A stretch of 5,003 nt of DNA. Origin: Spirochaetales bacterium (lineage in GTDB: Bacteria > Spirochaetota > Spirochaetia > Treponematales > Rectinemataceae). Of the stretch, positions 1 through 2,790 are shown one piece after another. The first letter of the stretch is position 1, and each line of letters opens with the position of its first letter. The translations under genes and the position numbers were made by a program. The notes beneath the pieces were generated by a model. It saw nothing but the letters and a program-made list of their open reading frames with translations. It did not search any database and had not been told where the DNA came from. The DNA lies in NCBI GenBank assembly GCA_015657395.1, contig JADLKI010000012.1:69826-74828 (forward strand). The letters run 5' to 3'.

Positions 1-312
1 GGTATTCTCGAGCATTCTCGATTTATAGGGTGTGGTGAGGCCTTTAAGCTTGGCGCTTATATGGTTGAGCCCGACACCGCCGACCCAGATCGAGGCCTGA
101 GGATTTGCCTTCTCTGCTTCCAGTCTGCTCTCGGCTTCTCCGCCTGCAAGCCTCTGCCAGCTCACGACAATTCCGGTTTCCTTCTGGAATTCATCGAACA
201 GCTCTTTGGCGAGTGGCTCTTCGAGGGTGGTGTAGGCACCGACCTTCTGCTGGCCAAAAGCTACAGTGACGCCAAGCAGGAACACAAGTCCAACAATCAC
301 GACACGTTTCAT
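1..312 (-). CDS. Iron(III)-type ABC transporter substrate-binding protein, N-terminal part (3' end outside window)
   Basis: Periplasmic or extracytoplasmic solute-binding protein that would deliver its ligand, most likely ferric iron by family resemblance, to an ABC importer. Only the first 104 residues are visible; the gene continues past the left edge. Residues 1-20 form a clear signal peptide: Lys-Arg after the start Met, a hydrophobic core VVIVGLVFLLGVTVAF, and probable cleavage after AFG before QQ. No lipobox Cys is seen. The mature start KVGAYTTLEEPLAKELFDEF and the later GEAESRLEAEKANPQASIWV stretch (about residues 58-77) are typical of the AfuA/FbpA/FutA (COG1840) branch of bacterial binding proteins. 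The start is supported by a perfect AGGAGG six bases upstream (plus-strand positions 318-323). Permease and ATPase genes would be expected to the left. The ligand is inferred; thiamine, phosphonate and sugar-phosphate binders share this fold and cannot be excluded without the ligand-binding residues. Confidence 0.85.
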   Translation of the reverse strand, partial: MKRVVIVGLVFLLGVTVAFGQQKVGAYTTLEEPLAKELFDEFQKETGIVVSWQRLAGGEAESRLEAEKANPQASIWVGGVGLNHISAKLKGLTTPYKSRMLENT

Positions 313-338
313 GGAAACCTCCTGTAATTTACCTGCAT

Positions 339-367
339 AGTTTAGTCCCTGCCCCTGATTTCCGCAA
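339..367 (-). promoter_or_regulatory. Candidate sigma-70-type promoter for the substrate-binding protein gene
   Basis: Read on the minus strand, a TTGCGG -35-like element (362-367) is separated by 17 bp from a TAAACT -10-like element (339-344), about 26 bp upstream of the start codon. Spacing is ideal, but the hexamers match consensus only 3/6 and 4/6, so this is a plausible rather than strong call. A perfect 10-bp palindrome, CCTGCGCAGG, lies at 391-400, upstream of the -35, and could be an operator. No recognisable Fur box was seen. Confidence 0.35.
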
Positions 368-468
368 GCAAAAAATGGGGAAATGATGCTCCTGCGCAGG
401 GCCGGGGGCTGTCCTTTCGGCATAAAAGCGCACCGCACGGACAACCACGAGAGGGGCCGTCAGCCGAT

Positions 469-565
469 TGTATCAATTATACACATCCGTATGATTCATT
501 TTTATACATATGTATCGTTCGGACATACAAGGGGGCGTGCATACAACGGCCCCGTTTCATACGGG
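469..565. promoter_or_regulatory. Cluster of GTAT/ATAC inverted and direct repeats, candidate enhancer (UAS) for the sigma-54 promoter
   Basis: Several related elements sit together. There is an inverted repeat TGTAT-N5-ATACA at 469-483. A perfect 12-bp palindrome ATACATATGTAT lies at 504-515. CATACAA occurs as a direct repeat at 524-530 and 540-546, and a related CATACGG at 558-564 lies within a CCCGT-N5-ACGGG inverted repeat (551-565). Relative to the predicted sigma-54 start near 701, the cluster spans about -232 to -136, the usual range for bacterial enhancer-binding protein sites. Assignment to that role is inferred from position and symmetry. The elements could instead serve the divergent transporter gene. 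No known regulator's consensus was recognised. Confidence 0.45.
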
Positions 566-673
566 CCCAAAACCGGAAGCGCTTGAAAGCCGGGCACTTC
601 ACGAGCAGCAGGCTCATGCAAATAATTTTATATAATATAATGAATAATTAATTTCATCAAAATTTTTTAGATT

Positions 674-690
674 TTGGCACGATACTTGCA
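674..690 (+). promoter_or_regulatory. Sigma-54 (RpoN) -24/-12 promoter of the hsp20 gene
   Basis: The sequence TTGGCACGATACTTGCA matches the sigma-54 consensus YTGGCACG-N4-TTGCW at every defined position. The GG (676-677) and GC (688-689) are exactly in register for -24/-12 recognition. Transcription would start near 701, giving a leader of about 86 nt before the hsp20 start at 787. It is preceded by an AT-rich tract (about 617-675) containing a loose IHF-like match (CATCAA-N4-TT, 655-666), which could help a bound activator loop onto the polymerase. Such promoters need an AAA+ enhancer-binding protein; none is encoded in this window. Confidence 0.85.
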
Positions 691-758
691 TCATAGATAA
701 TGAGCGCCGAAAAGGGCTCCGGACGGGTGTCACGGTCCCGTGAGGATCTAAACCTGCC

Positions 759-783
759 GAACTTCACCACTTTGTGGAGGTTC
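759..783 (+). promoter_or_regulatory. Leader hairpin covering the hsp20 Shine-Dalgarno, candidate RNA thermometer
   Basis: The leader can fold so that CCAC (767-770) pairs with GTGG (774-777) across a TTT loop. After an A-A mismatch (766/778), C765-G779 and a T764-G780 wobble follow. Beyond a 2-nt bulge (762-763), GAA (759-761) pairs with TTC (781-783). The Shine-Dalgarno GGAGG (776-780) is therefore mostly inside an imperfect, weak stem, which is the design of RNA thermometers known upstream of small heat-shock genes. A second possible stem, ACGGG (723-727) with CCCGT (737-741), lies earlier in the leader. It does not match the specific ROSE UYGCU or fourU signatures, so it would be a distinct type if real. 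The short stem could also be chance. Confidence 0.4.
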
Positions 784-786
784 ATT

Positions 787-1203
787 ATGAACAGCCTGGT
801 ACTGTATGAAAACAATCCCTTTGATCTTATGGAGAGGTTCTTCAACGACGACGAGTGGCTCATGCCGAAGTTCCGCACTCCCGCAATCGACGTCTACGAA
901 GAGGGCGACAAATACATGCTCGAGGCCGATCTTCCCGGCCTGACCGAAAAGGACATCAAGCTCGAAGTGCGCAATGGCCAGCTGACTTTTTCCACCTCGA
1001 AGAACGAAAAATCCGAGGAAAAATCCAAGAAAGGATGGATCCGCAGAGAGCGCAGGGAGTTCCAGTTCGTGCGGAGCTTCACGCTGCCCGAAGATGCCGA
1101 TGCGAACGGCATCGAGGCTCACTTCAAAAACGGAGTGCTGCAGGTCGTGATGCCCAAGAAGCCTGAGGCTGCGCCGAAGACAATCGAGGTAAAAATCGCT
1201 TAA
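787..1203 (+). CDS. hsp20: Small heat-shock protein, Hsp20/alpha-crystallin family
   Basis: A 138-residue ATP-independent holdase chaperone that would bind unfolding proteins in the cytoplasm and hold them for refolding by DnaK/ClpB-type machinery (family knowledge). A short N-terminal arm (about 1-31) is followed by the alpha-crystallin domain. The domain is marked by TPAIDVYEEGDKYMLEADLPG (split here as TPAIDVYE, 31-38, and LEADLPG, 45-51), GWIRRERREFQFVRSFTLPE (83-102) and the signature NGVLQVVMPK (115-124). The tail contains I-x-V and V-x-I (133-137), the kind of motif that docks subunits into oligomers. Length is normal for the class. The start at 787 is chosen because GGAGG lies at 776-780 and homology begins there. 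An in-frame ATG at 700 lies at or before the predicted sigma-54 transcript start and is not credible. The gene is monocistronic, with its own terminator. Unusually, the promoter is sigma-54-type; no CIRCE element was found upstream. Confidence 0.95.
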   Translation: MNSLVLYENNPFDLMERFFNDDEWLMPKFRTPAIDVYEEGDKYMLEADLPGLTEKDIKLEVRNGQLTFSTSKNEKSEEKSKKGWIRRERREFQFVRSFTLPEDADANGIEAHFKNGVLQVVMPKKPEAAPKTIEVKIA

Positions 1204-1230
1204 GCAATGCTTAAGCACCGCTTAGACCAG
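1198..1230. repeat. Three tandem 11-bp repeats overlapping the hsp20 stop codon
   Basis: Units begin at 1198, 1209 and 1220: GCTTAAGCAAT, then GCTTAAGCACC, then GCTTAGACCAG. The first two carry the perfect 8-bp palindrome GCTTAAGC; the third keeps only the GCTTA half. The 11-bp phase is close to one helical turn. The first unit includes the TAA stop (1201-1203). No function is assigned. It could be a protein-binding array, an accessory transcript 3'-end structure, or the result of local slippage. Confidence 0.5.
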
Positions 1231-1244
1231 GTGTCCGGGCGATT

Positions 1245-1284
1245 AAGGAGGGGCTACCCACGAAATTGGGCGGCCCCTCTTTTT
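1245..1284 (+). terminator. Rho-independent terminator after hsp20
   Basis: GAGGGGC (1248-1254) pairs with GCCCCTC (1273-1279). A two-base internal mismatch follows, then CCCA (1257-1260) pairs with TGGG (1267-1270) around a 6-nt loop. The stem is followed by a run of five T (1280-1284), and A residues before the stem allow further pairing with it. It lies about 45 bp after the stop codon and would separate hsp20 from the ferredoxin gene. Confidence 0.9.
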
Positions 1285-1298
1285 GTAAGAGTGGTTTC

Positions 1299-1336
1299 GT
1301 AACAATGGTTACAGTCGATCGCCGGGCCACTATAGT
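1299..1336 (+). promoter_or_regulatory. Candidate sigma-70-type promoter and overlapping operator-like palindrome of the ferredoxin gene
   Basis: GTTACA (1308-1313, 4/6 match to TTGACA) is spaced 17 bp from TATAGT (1331-1336, 5/6 match to TATAAT). The transcript would start near 1343, about 48 nt before the ferredoxin start. An inverted repeat GTAAC-N4-GTTAC (1299-1312) overlaps the -35 element, so a repressor or activator could act there. The promoter is well supported by spacing; the operator is speculative. Confidence 0.55.
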
Positions 1337-1390
1337 ATTCTTTAAGGGAACAGAGATCCAAAAGGCCGGTTTCCCGGCAAAGGAGATACT

Positions 1391-1621
1391 ATGGCAGACA
1401 AGTCAGCCAGACTTCCGGGCAATGCAGAGGGCAGATGGTATGTCGACTCTTCGTGCATCGGCTGCGGGCTCTGCACATCGACCGCGCCCGATATTTTTGC
1501 GCTGAACGACAATAGCCAGGCCACCGTCGTCCGCCAGCCCGAAACGCCTGAAGAGACAGAACTCGCGGCCCAGGCGCAGGGCGACTGCCCCGTCCAGGCC
1601 ATCGGCGACGATGGTGAATAA
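1391..1621 (+). CDS. Ferredoxin with a single [4Fe-4S] cluster
   Basis: A 76-residue soluble electron carrier. Cluster ligands are evident as Cys22, Cys25 and Cys28 (CIGCGLC) and Cys66 followed by Pro (DCPVQAIG). These are the only four cysteines, so exactly one [4Fe-4S] cluster is predicted, without the second cluster of clostridial 2[4Fe-4S] ferredoxins or a spare disulfide pair. The opening segment (WYVDSSCIGCGLC) and ending (CPVQAIGDDGE) resemble the small acidic mono-cluster ferredoxins of anaerobes and thermophiles. The start is supported by AGGAG (1381-1385), five bases upstream of the ATG. The gene stands alone between its own promoter and a convergent operon, so its redox partner cannot be inferred. 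The terminal region overlaps the terminator of the opposing operon, and no separate plus-strand terminator with a T tract is seen. Confidence 0.93.
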   Translation: MADKSARLPGNAEGRWYVDSSCIGCGLCTSTAPDIFALNDNSQATVVRQPETPEETELAAQAQGDCPVQAIGDDGE

Positions 1622-1651
1622 AAGAGAGGGCTCCGTCGGCCGGCGCCCCTC
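1617..1651 (-). terminator. Rho-independent terminator of the glycosidase-aminopeptidase operon
   Basis: Read on the minus strand, GAGGGGC (1645-1651) pairs with GCCCTC (1626-1631) with one bulge. An inner CCG (1641-1643) / CGG (1633-1635) stem extends it, and TCTTTTATT follows as the tail (1617-1625). It lies 17 bp after the aminopeptidase stop codon, and its T tract overlaps the ferredoxin stop codon. On the plus strand the hairpin is not followed by T residues, so it would work well in only one direction. Confidence 0.65.
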
Positions 1652-1667
1652 ACCGGTGCCCGGAAGC

Positions 1668-2786
1668 TCAGCCTTTCAGGGCATCGGGATTCAGCGCGAG
1701 CAGCTCCGGCACCACGAAGAGGCCGTCTTTTCGTATCAGTCTTCCGTCGATCCAGACCTCGCCGCCGCCCGAGCCGGCATCCTGCATGAGGACTATGTCC
1801 CAGTGCAGCGCCGAATGGTTGCCATTGTTGCAGTCCTCGTATGAATTGCCGGGCGTGATGTGCAGCGAACCCGCAATCTTTTCGTCGAAGAGCGTCTCGA
1901 GCATCGGCTTTGTGATGTAGGGGTTGAGCCCGAATGAGAACTCGCCCAGATATCGCGCACCATCGTCGATGTCGAGTATTTTGTTGATGCGGGCGCTGTC
2001 GTTGGCCTTCGCGTCGACGATTTTGCCTTTTTCAAACTCGAAGACTATATTCTCAAACTTGAAGCCGTCTTTTTCGTTCGGCGTGTTGTAGCTGAGCACG
2101 CCGTTCACCGATTCGCGGAGGGGAGCGGTGTAGACTTCGCCATCGGGGATATTCATCGTGCCGTCGCATTTGATGGCCGGCATGCCCGCGATCGAGAATT
2201 CAAGATCGGTGCCCGGACTTTTGACGCGGACTTTGTCGCTCTTCTCAAGAAGGACCACGAGCGCATCCATGGCGCGGGACATCCCGGCATAGTCCATGGT
2301 GCAGACATCGAAGTAGAACTTTTCGAAACCCTCCTCGCTCATGCCCGCATTCTGGGCCATGGCTGCGGTCGGGTACCGCAAAACGACCCAGCGGGTGTCC
2401 GTGATGCGCCGTTCGATGTGCACCTTCTTCCAGATATGGCGATTGTAGAGCTCGGCTTTTTCCTGTGGTAGGTCCTGCCACGCAAAGGCATTCTGCATGC
2501 TCGTAAACCCGATGTAGACATTCATTTTGTCCATGCGGGCACGCTCGAATTCGGCCTGCAGCTCAAACTGAGCCTCGGGCGCGTCCATAAAAAGAGTGCG
2601 CTCAAGCCGCCTGTCCCGCAGGGACAGGAAGGCGAGCCCGCCGGCGGCGTGCACTTCCTCGATGAGGAGCCGCAGGAAATCGGGTTCCGGGTTTACATTC
2701 TCGATGAGCACCCTGTCGCCGGGCCTCACTTTGGTCGAATAGTTCACCAACAGATGAGCGAGCTTTCTGAGTCTTGGGTCTTCCAT
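1668..2786 (-). CDS. M29-family metallo-aminopeptidase (AmpS/PepS-like, thermophilic aminopeptidase family)
   Basis: A 372-residue cytoplasmic enzyme that removes N-terminal amino acids from peptides using a two-metal site. The N-terminal half begins EDPRLRKLAHLLVNYSTKVRPGDRV, quoted in two parts as EDPRLRKLAHLL and VNYSTKVRPGDRV (2-26), characteristic of M29. The C-terminal half carries the expected metal and catalytic residues: Glu217 in IPDGEVYTAP, Glu282 in RYLGEFSFG, His309 in SLHI, Tyr316, His328 and Asp330 in SALHWD. All are in the family's usual order. Exact ligand roles are taken from family knowledge. Length is slightly under the usual ~400 but complete. The ATG at 2786 is preferred because an AAAGGA ribosome site (2795-2800) lies 8 nt upstream and homology begins there. 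An in-frame ATG at 2840 would overlap the preceding gene by 50 nt. The start is 4 nt after the upstream stop codon, so translation is probably coupled. No signal peptide is seen. Confidence 0.93.
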   Translation of the reverse strand: MEDPRLRKLAHLLVNYSTKVRPGDRVLIENVNPEPDFLRLLIEEVHAAGGLAFLSLRDRRLERTLFMDAPEAQFELQAEFERARMDKMNVYIGFTSMQNAFAWQDLPQEKAELYNRHIWKKVHIERRITDTRWVVLRYPTAAMAQNAGMSEEGFEKFYFDVCTMDYAGMSRAMDALVVLLEKSDKVRVKSPGTDLEFSIAGMPAIKCDGTMNIPDGEVYTAPLRESVNGVLSYNTPNEKDGFKFENIVFEFEKGKIVDAKANDSARINKILDIDDGARYLGEFSFGLNPYITKPMLETLFDEKIAGSLHITPGNSYEDCNNGNHSALHWDIVLMQDAGSGGGEVWIDGRLIRKDGLFVVPELLALNPDALKG

Positions 2787-2790
2787 ATAT

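Noticed and set aside
61..327. 88-codon plus-strand frame opposite the binding-protein gene
   Set aside because: The minus-strand frame has a signal peptide, family motifs and AGGAGG; this frame is its antisense shadow.
383..586. 67-codon plus-strand reading frame in the intergenic region
   Set aside because: It crosses the repeat cluster, has no recognisable protein features, and its low-complexity composition looks non-coding.
608..636. TATAAT at 631-636 as a sigma-70 -10 for hsp20
   Set aside because: The tract is uniformly AT-rich, and the hexamer 17 bp upstream (GCAGGC) bears no resemblance to a -35; the sigma-54 core is far better.
700..786. In-frame N-terminal extension of hsp20 starting at the ATG at 700
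   Set aside because: The predicted sigma-54 transcript begins at about 701, the extension has no homology to Hsp20 proteins, and a good GGAGG precedes the ATG at 787.
600..786. CIRCE operator (TTAGCACTC-N9-GAGTGCTAA) upstream of hsp20
   Set aside because: Looked for because HrcA often controls heat-shock genes; no match was seen.
748..1218. 156-codon minus-strand frame opposite hsp20
   Set aside because: Hsp20 homology on the plus strand is clear; this frame is its complement and has no ribosome site or motif.
1651..1658. CACCGGTG palindrome between the convergent genes
   Set aside because: Only 8 bp in GC-rich sequence with no associated T tract; likely chance.
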